Positions 1-10,639 of a stretch of 64,000 bases of DNA are shown here, one piece after another (position 1 is the first letter of the stretch; each line of letters opens with the position of its first letter). Origin of the DNA: Dermacentor variabilis (taxonomy: Eukaryota > Arthropoda > Arachnida > Ixodida > Ixodidae); the NCBI RefSeq assembly GCF_050947875.1, contig NC_134571.1:229782024-229846023 (forward strand), given 5' to 3'. The translations under genes were made by a program, and so were the position numbers. The notes below the pieces were generated by a model. It did not search any database. It saw only the letters and a program-made list of their open reading frames with translations, and had not been told where the DNA came from.

Positions 1-1826
1 GTCTGTAGTGACACCCTCGCGTGCATTTCTTGTTCAAGCTTTGTTGAAGGGTTTGAAGAAATGAAGGCAGTACGGTGCCGCACATTTCTTCCTTAATGCG
101 ACCTTTGAATAGTGTGTGCATCTTAACCCTTTCATAGACGCAAGCAGAGAACAGGCCGCTTTGTGTCCGAGACATTACAAGTGCTTTTTCTTTTTATGAG
201 GTATTTTTCACATAACGTAAAATCTCAAAGCTGACTACGATTCTGTAATAGCGAAAAGTGGGAATATTACATCCCACTATACAGCCTCAAGGCCCGTTTC
301 TACCTACTCGTGGTCACCTGTAATGTGATTACAAGCTGCCAGAGTACCCAGTAAAGTATACATTGTTTGTGCACGTTTTCATTATACTTACTGAGCATGC
401 TTTGTGTGAAAATCCTCAATCAGGGCTTTCCGATATCACAAGGGTTCTTAGAAAAAAAGATGCTTCTTGAGAATTCTTGAGGGCTCGTATGTAGCAGCTC
501 GCATATGTAGGAATGCGATTTGTTCGCGATGCTAATAATTTGATCACCTGTTTTGGTAGCTGTGGGCACGAGAAATTTAGACACCTAACCGCACCAAAAT
601 TCAGCTTATATGAAAACACGGAATTTCGATAAAAAGAGTCCATTTGCCGCTGTGGTGGTTTGAAGGAAGGCGATAGAATAGAATAAAATAAACATTGTAG
701 AACGGGAAGTAAATCTGCGCAATCGCTCTATCGCGTTGTTTGACAAAGAAATGGACGAAAAAATGTGCTTAACGTGATTCAGAAACATATCTACACAGGA
801 ATTTTCAATGGTAGAAATTACACTTCACCGCTACAGAGTAGCGAAGTTGCCCTGAAAAGTGGGACCAATATTTTCCGACCGCCCAACAAAGGGTGAAATG
901 CGCACAGTATGTACGGCAACACTTGCTTTGTTCACCGCAGTAATGCCACCCTGTAATGGAGACACAACTACGACAAACGGTCCGCATTTCTTCCGCAGCG
1001 AGCAGCGAGAAAAAGTGAAACATTTTTTACCGAGTCAGAGAAAAGCCAAGCGTGTTCCTGACGGTATGTAACGGCATGCCGCTGGGAAAAAGGGGGTCCA
1101 TACCTCGGGGTTCAAATTCTGCAGACACGGCATGCGCTTCAGCGTAGCCGTCAATTTGCGGTTGAGCAAGCGACGATTTTGCATTTTCTGTTCCGCATCA
1201 GCATGTTATACGCAGCGAGGGAGCACCTTGAAAACCAGCACGACGGGGGCCGTCTCGTTGAACAATCAAGGCCTAAAATTTCAGAGACAACACAACTATT
1301 AGCGCTTATTGTTTGAAATTTTTTGATTTCAGTAGACTTACCTTGATGTTGTCGCATATTTCTTGTGGATCCATGTTGCTTTCAAGGTCGTTTCCGCCAA
1401 CATAAAGAACGGCGAAATCGACACGCTCGAAGCGCATCGTGGAGACAGCTCACGCCAGCCGCACTGCATTGTAGCCCACAAAACTGAATGTGCAGGCTTT
1501 CATAGACTCAATTAGGCGCAGGCGCGACCTATTTAAGAATTTAACCTGACTCACCGACAATGACGCCGCGCAAGGACGGCATGACTGAACACGATCCAGC
1601 GAGGCGTAACAAGACCACGCGAACGAACCTACGTGAGCCGGCAGTGGCCGCATGTGCATGGCATGTGGCCGGCACACACCACAGGGATTTAGCAGCAGCA
1701 CCTAGCAGCGTCCTTCCCTAGGCGTACAAGTACCTATCTGGGGGCAGGGAGTACGCCACTGGCTCACGTCACATCCGGTTTGCCTCCAAACCGGGTAGAG
1801 CCAGCCTGCGGGGATACGCTTCTCCA
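1..1826 (+). repeat. Direct 1.8-kb duplication, copy 1 (left edge cut by window)
   Basis: This stretch is repeated almost base for base at 33299-35112 in the same orientation, with only scattered substitutions and small indels (for example 'gttgaagggtttgaagaa' against 'gttgaagggtttgcagaa'). Similarity stops at 1826, where this copy runs into 'catctcaaagtcatac' and the other into 'cgcaagagcgccgcc'. The left limit is unknown because the window opens inside the repeat. It contains a broken SGNH-hydrolase exon on the minus strand (1342-1582) and otherwise no convincing coding sequence. It could be a segmental duplication or part of a large mobile element. Confidence 0.93.
1151..1582 (-). pseudogene. 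SGNH (GDSL-like) hydrolase-type exon, broken, copy 1
   Basis: Read on the minus strand from the ATG at 1582, the sequence begins MPSLRGVIVGES, which fits block I of the SGNH fold (usual core G-D-S; Glu replaces Asp here). A one-base shift is needed directly after the Ser. The next frame reads QVKFLNRSRL...FSFVGYNAVRLA, meets an in-frame TGA at 1450-1452, and continues to VDFAVLYVGGNDLESN, the G-x-N-D block III signature. The exon ends at a good splice donor (AAG|GTAAGT, exon edge 1342). An acceptor at 1273-1274 (TTTTAG) suggests a second exon, 1272 down to about 1151, whose frame is also disturbed. SGNH domains occur in esterases and in ORF1 of some LINEs, so a mobile-element origin is as likely as a host gene. 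The catalytic His block was not found. The same lesions occur in the second copy at 34448-34879. Confidence 0.6.
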
Positions 1827-2070
1827 TCTCAAAGTCATACAAAGTTTATGTAGCGTGTTGTACATTATGTAACATACTGCAGAAATAAAATTAGATTTTA
1901 CGCGATAATATTTGAGTAAAGCTTCGTTTACTGCGCCGCAACCAAACGCCGCTAGTGTAAAGATCGAAGTCAATCCGAAGCCTGTACTTCCCATCATTCC
2001 CACGTAGGTTGAGGCAACGCTCATGAGAACCCCGTAAACATTAGCGCCACATTTCCCTCTAGGTATTTAT
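1827..2070. other. Unassigned AT-rich stretch ending in a junction motif
   Basis: No coding signal is visible. The last 30 bases (about 2042-2070, 'gcgccacatttccctctagg') are the left half of a dispersed motif whose right half, 'agaaactctatg', lies at 2769-2780. The Harbinger-like element at 2074-2765 split it. Unsplit relatives are at 7139-7180 and 12168-12211. Confidence 0.6.
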
Positions 2071-2768
2071 TTATAGCGTCCTCGATCACCCGCACCGGTG
2101 CGCACCGACCATCCTCGATCACCGGAAGCGCACCCTGTTGGAGCGGTTTTCCATTGCCCCGTCTCGCACCGAGAAAATCGGCGGTGCGCCGGGGTGCAAT
2201 CCCAACAAGCACTGCGGGACGCGCGCGCGCACTGCCGACTGCACAACCGTGGATGCTCTGGCCCGATAGCTGCGGTTGCAACGGAGTTGACGGAGTTGGC
2301 CAGTGGAGATGTCGGCAATGAGAAAGGAAGCGCTGCTAATTGCCGCAATCGATGAGTTTTTTTCAAGTTCGTCTGACAGCGAAGACGGCATGCTTATCGA
2401 CCTCTTCCAAAAACAATGTGGTGAAGAGCGGCCGAAAGTGGACAGGTTCGTTGAAAGGGTCGTCAGGAATGGCTCGTCAGGATTAATTATAAGATCCATA
2501 GCAACCAGGTATGTCGGAGCACGCAGTTTGACAAGGTTCGAGCGCTTGCCGCAGATGCTCAGCACCTGCAAACAACAAAATGTGCGCGCGCGCGTGTTCG
2601 CGCACGTCTTGCGCGCCAGGGGCAAAGTAGCGCTGCATGCAAGCACCCTGCAATGGGTGCAGTTTTGTCCTCGATGTTGACCCTCCGCAGTGCGCCACCA
2701 CGGCGGTGCAAGGCGCACCATTCTGGTTTCGGGGCAACCCCGGGGCAAGGTGATCGAGGACGCTATTA
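2071..2768 (+). mobile_element. PIF/Harbinger-like non-autonomous element with TTA target duplication
   Basis: Perfect 17-bp terminal inverted repeats, TAGCGTCCTCGATCACC, lie at 2074-2090 and 2749-2765, flanked on both sides by TTA (2071-2073 and 2766-2768). A three-base TTA/TAA duplication is characteristic of PIF/Harbinger elements. The interrupted target can be recognised because its uninterrupted relatives are in this window at 7139-7180 and 12168-12211. The TIR core recurs internally at 2111-2122 ('atcctcgatcacc'). The 692-bp element is too short for a full transposase and ORF2, and holds only a putative first transposase exon. Confidence 0.8.
2309..2508 (+). pseudogene. Putative first exon of a Harbinger (HARBI1-like) transposase
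   Basis: An open exon starts at the ATG at 2309 (MSAMRKEALLIAAIDEFF), followed by an acidic serine run (SSSSDSED) and a basic helix (RPKVDRFVERVVRN). It ends at a splice donor, CAG|GTATGT, at 2508/2509, in phase 2. An acidic N-terminus before the DDE nuclease resembles tick HARBI1-like proteins as I remember them; the assignment is supported mainly by the surrounding TTA-flanked TIRs. No DDE core follows inside the element, so this is an internally deleted copy. Confidence 0.45.
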
Positions 2769-4230
2769 GAAACTCTATGCTCGGCGCCAGCATCGCGCCT
2801 TCTCAAAAATCCCTAAGCGATGCTGTCCCTAGGCACCTAGGGCCTAGGGTGCGACTATTGGCCTCGAGCTCCACCACTGGAAAATCTGGCGCCACCGTCG
2901 GCGTGACGTGCTAGGAGGGATCACGTGGACAAAGCGGCCGCGTCGGCTGCTTCTGGCGCGCCGAAGCGAGCTGAAAACGAGAGTTTAAATTCCCTCGTAC
3001 GCTGCGGTCCTCATTTAGTGGCGAGATTTGCCCGCTTCGAGTGTCTCCTTTACAACGCTTGAAAGCACTACAATAGGTAGTGGCTGCCTTTGAAGGCGCA
3101 CAACATGGTAGGCTACTGCTCGGTGCCGCAATGCCGGACGCACGCAACGGAGCACGGTGTCAGCCTTATTCACACGTAGCCGCAGGACAAGAAGCTGTGT
3201 GAAGCTTGGCTCGCGAAACATAAAACCGGCAAACAGTCATCAGCTACAACTCGGGTATGCAGCAAGCACAGACGCGAGGAAGATTTCTGCTACGGCGCCC
3301 CGTCTGCGATGTCCTGAAAACGCGCATTGAGACGCTCGCCCGAGTCCGCTGCCCGACTAATGTCATGACAGTTTGGTCTATGAACTTGTCGATGCTATAG
3401 ATACTGGCAAGTTCAGTGGAGTGGAAAGGCAGCGGTAAGAAGCACATTAAAAAAAGCATGGCATATGGTCATGTTTGTGTTATGAATTAATGCACTGGAT
3501 TACAAAAAACGAGCAGCGGGGAATTGCACGCTGAGAACACCGATAAACATACAGTGCGACGCAACTCGAGAAATAGTATTGAAAGGTCAAAGAATTTAGT
3601 AGAAAAAAAAGATTGAATCGCCGCGACGGCACATCACAGTCCCCGTAGGCGTCGAAGTCTCTACAATGAAATTATTCTTGAACAGCTCTGATAGCGCCCA
3701 CGCAACAATGGTTGCTTGTATACTGTCAAATGCTCATATTCTGCGGCCTAAAGCTCATGGCACGGTGCGAAAACGCGCGCGCGGAGAAATCGAAACAGTG
3801 CGCGGACAAGCATGCAGACGCGCAGTCGGTCGCTGGGAATCTGCGCGATCGCTTCATTGAGGCTTCATTCTATTACGCTCCATTTAGTTATGCAGGCACT
3901 ATAAGAACACATTTCACATAGTTTGCTCTCAGCGTTTACCTACCTTTCACGCAAGAAGCCGGTTCGGGAGACTCCATCGCGGCGACCGCGCGCAGTGGCG
4001 TTCACTGTACGTATTCGGTAAAGAGATAGCGTCTGTAAACGACTGTGTGCTTTCAGTTTGCCCAAGATTATTATTTAGACAGTAAGAAACTTCTCTCGTT
4101 TCGAAAGTACTTACAGAAATGTCCGGGATAGCTCGCGCGTGGTGTTTTCAGTGAGCGCTGACAGCAGAACCTATGAGGAGCGCGCCACGTGATCCCTCAT
4201 ACTACGCCAGCGAGGCGCTTCCGATAGATG
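2769..4230. mobile_element. Probable small DNA transposon carrying a THAP-domain relic
   Basis: A GGAGGGATCACGTGG segment at about 2914-2928 is matched in inverted orientation by CCACGTGATCCCTC at about 4185-4198. Weaker flanking similarity (gcgcc...gtcggcgt) suggests imperfect terminal repeats of a 1.3-kb element, roughly 2890-4230. The left flank 2777-2840 ('gctcggcgccagcatcg...cctagg') also occurs in both arms of the inverted structure at 42226-51458. A target duplication was not identified, so the limits are approximate. Confidence 0.4.
3105..3317 (+). pseudogene. THAP zinc-finger domain relic with internal stop
   Basis: From the ATG at 3105 the frame reads MVGYCSVPQCRTHAT..., meets TAG at 3177-3179, and continues in the same frame through LCEAWLAKHKTG to RVCSKHRREEDF before TGA at 3315. 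Spacing and residues fit a THAP DNA-binding domain: C-x4-C near the start, the invariant Trp, the C-x2-H pair and the following F. THAP domains form the N-terminus of P-element/THAP9-type transposases. No transposase body follows on this strand, and the P-type C-terminus at 6298-7137 lies on the opposite strand, so the two are unlikely to be one gene. The nonsense codon makes it a relic. Confidence 0.72.
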
Positions 4231-4775
4231 GCGACTCCGTAACTCCTCGCCGCCAATAGTGAACTAGAAGGGGGTAGTGGGGTCAGGGAGAGCCCGCGGG
4301 TGTGGCATCTCACGTCGACGCCGCCAGATGGCGCCACTAAAGCATGGGCTGTACGGAACGCGAAACTCCGAGCATTTTACAGGTAGAGAAAGCCGTGTGC
4401 GCTTGGTATCACGCCGAAAAAAGAAAGCGCGCAGCTCCGTAGCATGTTTTCTGAAAACTTCCTCTGAAATTAAGACAAGGCGCAGAGAAAGGTGGAAAGA
4501 CGGACGTTTTTCAAGCTTGCGTGAAAATAAAGCCGACCCAACGAGTGCAGACTAACGGCTGCACAACGATGCGACTGTTTTCTAAACTAAAAGCTCGCGA
4601 ACACCGTAGAAGAGGTAAGTATGTGAATGGGTAAATTGCTTAATTCATTTGCCATTAACAATTTTTATACAGGTCAGGGCCCAATCACATTCACAAGTTC
4701 AAGTGAGCCAAGCAATCGCGGCGCGTGTGCTAACACATTCGGAACAGAGGTCAGATATGATGAGGTTTTATTCCT
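4231..4775. other. No gene seen
   Basis: There is no supported coding sequence. 'ctagaagggggtagtgggg' at about 4264-4282 is matched in inverted orientation at about 41727-41745, just outside the right arm of the large inverted repeat; it is probably a dispersed motif. Confidence 0.5.
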
Positions 4776-6076
4776 TTAAAGGGGTTGAGACACCAAATTT
4801 TGAGGCTATAAAAAGCATGTTGTAGGCTGCTTCCGTATGCAAGGACACCCAGAACGAGGTATTGGACGCTGCAAACATTTCAAAATAATTTTAATTGAGC
4901 TCCAAAGAGTCATTAAAAACTCCTTCTCGTAGTCGAGACCCATCGCTAGCGCGGCAGTTACTACGTCACAGAGGAGGAACGAAAATATTGACGTCATAGC
5001 ACACCAGCACAAAAACGTGACGTATGATAAGTAGCGATGAAATGCCGATTACGGAGCCTGCTGAGCCGAGCAACCGAGCATAGCCTCCACTACGACCGAG
5101 CTACAGGCATATAGAAATCCTTTCTTAATGCAAAGAAGGGGTAAGGCGTGCAGACACGGACACAAGAGGAGAGAAGTGGACAACAGGAACGCCGCACGCC
5201 GGCCCGCGAACGGCAAACTGCGTGCGGCGAGTTGCCCTGCGGACGGGCCTTTACACGTTTGAGTGTAACACTAGCCGGCCGACTCCGAAAGGGACCAGGA
5301 TATGCGGCGTTCGTGTTGTCTGCTTCTCTCCTCGCATAGTCGCGTAATTCGGCAGCTCGGAGCAGACTCTCCTTCGCTTGGCCTTTCCACGTTACCGGCC
5401 CGTCCACGTTACCGGCACGGAAACTCGCCACACGCCGTTTGCCGTTCGCGGGCCCCCGTGCGACGGCGGTTTTGCTCGCGAACGGCGAGATTTCCTTGCC
5501 GTAGAGAGGACGGGCCCGGGACCCATTTGTGCGGCAGCCGTACGGCGAAGCGGCCAATCAGCGACCGAGGAGTGGTCACTCTGGCATCGACGGCAGCTTC
5601 ACCGCCTCTGATCGTTCGGCGCCGCCGATATCGTCGCTAGGCCTTTTCCGGTTCACTTCAAAGCTAAAGCTTACGGCGCTTCGGAATGAATCACCGACTC
5701 TCACAAGCCGCAATATTTTCTTACCGTTGATGTCGCTCTTCGCAATAATTATAATAATCGCGACATGCACTTCGAATCGCCAGTGGTTGACCTCTGCTGG
5801 CTGAGCACGCGTATGCGCGAGCAGACGACGCAGCATAGTTTTGCGTCACTATTTTTTGTGGGCCACGTGACCAAGCCATGTTGCGTTTGCTCCTCTGTGA
5901 CGTCATAGCATCCCCCGGAGCCCAGAAACCGAAATGCTCAGTATAATAATGCTATTATTAAATTATTTATCGGATATATATGAATCCCGCTGTGTGTATC
6001 GTGCTCCCTGAAGCATGACGCAACGTTTGAATCAACAAACGCATGAACGAAAATTTTGATGTCTCCACCCCTTTAA
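4776..6076. mobile_element. DNA transposon relic with TTAA target duplication (piggyBac- or Kolobok-type)
   Basis: TTAA at 4776-4779 and 6073-6076 flanks inverted ends. The left end reads AGGGGTTGAGACACCAAATT (4780 on) and the right end, reverse complemented, AGGGGTGGAGACATCAAAAT (from 6072 back). TTAA duplications are typical of the piggyBac and Kolobok superfamilies, and the 1.29-kb length without a transposase makes this a non-autonomous copy. A GC-rich internal palindrome (about 5200-5237 against 5418-5455, core 'gcgaacggcaaac') looks like a second element nested inside. The stretch 5148-5190 shares a 'ggcgtgcagacacggacaca' type sequence with the hairpins at 8105-8231 and 40762-40886. Confidence 0.65.
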
Positions 6077-6214
6077 CTGCGATTTTGTTTACGAAAGTAT
6101 ATATCCACTGAAAGCTAGGGAGTTAATCCTATGGTGATGCCACTATTATGCGGACTCGTAGTGGTTACCAGGGATAGCGAAATTTCGTAACACAGCAAAA
6201 TAAAGAGAACTCGT

Positions 6215-7138
6215 TGTGGCCACAAACAACTCTTTATTGGTACAAAAGATGGGCAGCTACTCCTTTCTCAAAGTGCATGGCTGCTACGAGAGAGGCACTA
6301 TGAGGAACGGCTTATCTTCGCGTGCAATTTCTTTTTACGCCGTTCCTGTCGCGATTGATTGATCCCTTTTACATAGAAGTGCGGCCTGGTCAGCACATAG
6401 AACTTGGTCAACTCTGTTGTGAGCGCATCCCAGTGCTGGCTGCAGCCTAAGGCATAGCCGAAGTTCTCCTTCACTAGCAACATTACATCCACTATGCTGT
6501 CACTGCAGAGTTTCTCTCGGCTGAAGAACACAGTGAAGATGTCCTCCAACTTCTTCACTGCCCTGAAAAGCTCCAGCGAAGGATATAACAACCCTCCCTT
6601 GTTGCATGTCACAGCGAACTCAGAGTTTCTGCTTTCCGTATTGGGGGTTTCCAAAAGAAAGGCCTTGCAAGACATGCAGTAATAACACTTCAGAAACTTT
6701 CGAGCAACATACCCTGCCATGTAATGTATTACACGGTCGTCGCTCTTCTGCTCCACCAACTCTCTGTGCTCAGCAGGAATACTACGAGGCATGCGCTCGG
6801 CTGAAGGTTTCCTTCCTCAATGAGATGGTCGATTGCAGCAGCCCTGGCTTATTGTGCTGGAGCATCTTGCGCACTCAGGAGAGAACTCATTTCTCCACTA
6901 GCTCCATTAAGGTCAGCATTGCCTGAACGTACTATTTTCGCAAAAGTTATAAAAGGATAGGCAAGTAACGACAATTAGAAACTGCGTTGGTGTTGGGTGG
7001 ACATTAGACCCACATGATTGCTTGACTATACCGAAAAAGTTTTCCAGCGAATCCTGGCTTAACCTGGATGTCATAACATACCTAAATCCCTGGCTGACAC
7101 GATAATCCAGCAGTATTAATGTGCTGGATATCGTCACC
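6215..7138 (-). pseudogene. P-element/THAP9-type transposase, C-terminal fragment
   Basis: Minus-strand open pieces at 7137-6913 and 6792-6298 keep the order of a P-element-type transposase. The first has GFRYVMTSRLSQDSLENFFG...HPTPTQFLI, the RLSQD-x-LENFFG block of this family. The second has HYMAGYVARKFLKCYYCMSC and the C-terminal FYVLTRPHFYVK segment. Between them a +1 shift near 6940 gives KIVRSGNADLNG, then an in-frame TAA; another shift joins the last piece. The N-terminal THAP and catalytic regions are missing: the gene stops abruptly at 7138, where a dispersed CTCTA motif begins. An AATAAA signal on the minus strand (6238-6233) fits the 3' end. The gene is inactive. Confidence 0.8.
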
Positions 7139-7180
7139 CCATAGAGTTTCTCACTACATTACCTAGAGGGAAATCTGGCG
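7139..7180 (-). repeat. Dispersed CTCTA junction motif
   Basis: 'catagagtttctcac...cctagagggaaatctggcgc' is the reverse complement of 12168-12211 and of the split copy at 2042-2780. It abuts the truncated P-element transposase. Confidence 0.6.
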
Positions 7181-8104
7181 CTGCTGCGCTGTGGCATGCA
7201 TGAGAATGCCGGTATATTGTGACTTCGGATTGGCATCGTTCTCGGAGAGACAGGACACCTTGAAGACGCGCTTGGCAAGCACCTTTCCATAGAGTTAGTA
7301 GAACAACTCTAGAGGAAAAGCTGGGCCGGAAAAGTGGGAACCTCTAGGGCGCCGCCCTGTTGCTACTGGTCAATGTGGCCAGCGCAATTACTATTGAAAG
7401 AGCTGAAAGCAAGCTTATGCTTTCTCATCTAAAAACGCATACCTGATGGCTTTATGAAGGTGGTACGTTAATATTAAGTTTACAGAAAGCGATCGCTAAG
7501 TCCGAGACTTATGTAAATCACAATGTACGCATTCTTGCAATAAAGGATGACGCGAATTTCGGTTTCGAATCTGTTTTTTGGATGCGTAGTAGTTTCGTAC
7601 AGTTCAGGTTTGACATGCGATCGCGCGTCGACATCGGACGCTATGGCACACACACTCGTGCCTTGTGTGCCACCGAAGCCCCGAAGTGCTCTGGCATATA
7701 CCTTCACATGTAAGTAAACAAATGTATCTCCTTGTTGAGAATATCACCCGAATAGGCAGCTCTTGTCGTGCATCACAATCGTTTGAGAAGCGTCACAGTA
7801 GAACATTTTTCAGCATGCGGAGCGGTGTTTTTATTTGCAGGTTTCCCTTCAGTAGGAAATTGCTGCACAGGCAGACCAGCGCACCGGAATTGTACTGGCG
7901 AAGCCGCAAGCAACTCAAAAAAAACTGTTTAATTGTTGCACTTTGAACAATCATGCTTCTACAAAGGCCACAGCAGAAAAACAGCCTGATGCCGAGTATT
8001 TCTGTGCCACGAAGTAATCAAGAGGCGAGTGCCTAATGCGGACGAAATCGAGTGCATCGAGACTTAGAACGGCAGAAAGCTCAGCTACTTGGTAAGGATT
8101 CATT

Positions 8105-8231
8105 ATGCAAAACAGAGGTGAGGCGTGCAGACAGGACACAAGAGTAGAGATGTGGGCGGCGCTCGTGTTGTTTGCTTGTAAATACTCTACTCTTGTGTCC
8201 TGTTTGCACGCCTCACCTCCATTTTGCATAA
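8105..8231. repeat. Hairpin (foldback) element
   Basis: 'atgcaaaacagaggtgaggc' at the left pairs with 'gcctcacctccattttgcat' at the right; the stem is about 45 bp and the loop about 35 bases. The same hairpin is at 40762-40886 in the right arm, and a related half at 5148-5190. Confidence 0.75.
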
Positions 8232-9769
8232 CGAGTGCATCAACCCACATATTAATAGCGTAGGCGTTTTATTAACTGTGTAATATTTTCAACACTTCCT
8301 TGCATGCCATTTCATGTGGAATATCTTTTCTGGTCACAAATTTGTGCAGCGAATCTATTTGCACGATTGACTGCGGGCCTGCGGGAACGTTCACTTGCAC
8401 TTTATGCTGAGTCTTTTACATGTATCCATAAACTGAAGATATGCACATCAGATCCCTGCGAGCATTTTCAAAATTCACTTATTTCCAGTTTACAGTTATT
8501 TAGAACAGGCACATATGCAATACTGACATAATCCCGAGTACCACTAAGCAGCTGGGACACATTTTTGTTGACCATACTCGCAAGTAAAATAAGTAGATCA
8601 TGTGGACATCTACAGCTCATTCTCCTTAAATCAGTGTGTACAAGGGGTATGCAAAAATAATTTTTTTCTCGCGCACCGATTATTTTGCTGTATAAGCAAG
8701 AGAACCCACCACGTTAGTGTAACGTATCTTGCACATCACACTAATATGTGCTTTAATTTACCAAGTGAAATGAGTTACTTTTATGGCTCATTCAGTCATA
8801 TCACACTGCAAGCTGCATTCATCAATCTTCAATTGGATTTTGCAAATGTTTAATGAAACATGTTTCCCTTTTATGCAGATATGCAATGGCAAGCCCTTCC
8901 GTGTGTTCCAAAGGTAAAATTTAAGCTCTAAATTAAAAAAGACATTTTCAGTCAGAAACAAGCAAAAATGGTGAATGCTGAGTATCGAAACCCAAGGTAC
9001 AGAAATTACGAGAAGTGTCGAATGATTTTAAGGAAAGAGTCATATTTGAAAATGCAAGACTCTTTAGTGGAGGTCAAGCAAGTCAATATAGGTAGAATAC
9101 TCTGCAAAATTATGCGAGTGAGGGGATGTCAAACAATGGGTCAGGAAATGCGTTGTTTTTCTGCAAAACAAAAGCTGATTGCCATTACATAAGTCATTTT
9201 AGCATCATGAGACTGGTGCTTGATAAATTCAGAAATAAACCAAAGAACAAGACAAGCAAAAATAAAAAAAAACAATTTAATGATGCTCTCTCCACACTGG
9301 GATAAATAAAAACAAACACATCACATCTAATGTGGACATATCAGACGCCTTGTGAAACACTAAAGGAAAAATTCAGTTTCGAGCTATGGAACTTGCCGCA
9401 TAGATGTGGGGGGCCTTGCACTAATAGTGATAGTTACCACTGCATTTAGAAATTGAAAGCATTCGTGCAGACAAGGATGATTCTTTATATTTTTGGCTAC
9501 CACTTCAAATGCCTCCACCAAGTGTTACAATGCTGCACGCAGCCATACTAAGGATCTCGCAGCAACACCTGCAGGTAAAAAGCAAAAGCAGTCAAAGTCC
9601 AGGTGTGTACTGGACACTATGTTTGAAAATTTTTGGGCAAGAAGAGTGCCAGAAGCAGACATAACTACATTGACTTCAATAATTTCCCATTCGAATGACC
9701 TTTTCTTTTTGCTTAGACAATGCCTACACCTAGTCACAGCAACTCCCTCATACAGACTCCGCAAGCCAA

Positions 9770-10164
9770 GAGGCCATGGAGGCAAATGCAGGTAAGAGGC
9801 AAGAAGCAATAGCACTGGTATCGACACTTATCTAATTTCTTTCTTTTTCTTTCGTTTAGGCAGCCAGCACACCTCGAACAGCCACCTTGACTGCGGGTGT
9901 GTCACCCTAGTCGCCAAGGAAACATTTGAGGGAAAGCGGCCGACAGTGTGAACAGCCACTTCTCCATGTAAACGATACTCTTTCTCTCGGATGACTCCTA
10001 CGCCTCACCACGCCAGCACACTTGTGCACAAAGATGCCGTGGAGGCACGTGCAGGTCAGAGGCAAGAAGCAGTGGCACTGGTGTCGACATTCACCCAATT
10101 TCTTTTTCTTACACTGAGGCAGCCAGCACACCTCGAACAGCCACCTTGACTGCGGGTGTGTCAG
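9770..10164. repeat. Two tandem units of about 261 bp (left arm)
   Basis: 9770-9906 and 10031-10164 are near-identical, each ending 'gccaccttgactgcgggtgtgtca'-like sequence of the same type; the period is about 261 bp. Splice-like strings (CAGGTAAG, TTTAGGCAG) occur in the first unit. On the minus strand the units lie in a 125-codon cysteine-rich frame (10284-9907) that is also open in the right arm (38753-39130). No family recognised. Confidence 0.7.
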
Positions 10165-10596
10165 TAGATTCCTGTTGTACATATGCTCATAATAAACTTC
10201 AGTAAACTTCAACTTGATAATAAACTTGAAGGCAAATGGGACATTGATGCATTGTATTTTTGAACATTTATTGTACACATACAATATATGTTACACTTTG
10301 CAGTGCTACAGAGCGTATTTTGAAGCTTTCCCCGATATTTTGCACCTTTAATTACGTATGTGTTGTGTGGCCCTCAATGCAGTTCATGTTGTAGCAGCTG
10401 CTTTGTCTGTGTATCGCACATTGGCTTAAGCTCGTGATATCCACATACTTCTCTCACATATACAAAATAAAGTTCTATGTAGTCCTCAGTGTTACAACAA
10501 AAAATGAAAGTAAACAATCCGATCGTGGAATTGTGTTTAATACAGTGATTCCTATGACAGTTACTGACAAGTTGACAACTTGAACTGGTCAATTGG

Positions 10597-10639
10597 TCCA
10601 TAGCCTCCTCTATTTTTCAAAAATAAAGGAGGCTATGGA
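10597..10639. repeat. 13-bp-stem hairpin
   Basis: 'tccatagcctcct' (10597-10609) pairs with 'aggaggctatgga' (10627-10639) across an AT-rich loop. A counterpart is at about 38405-38441. Confidence 0.7.
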
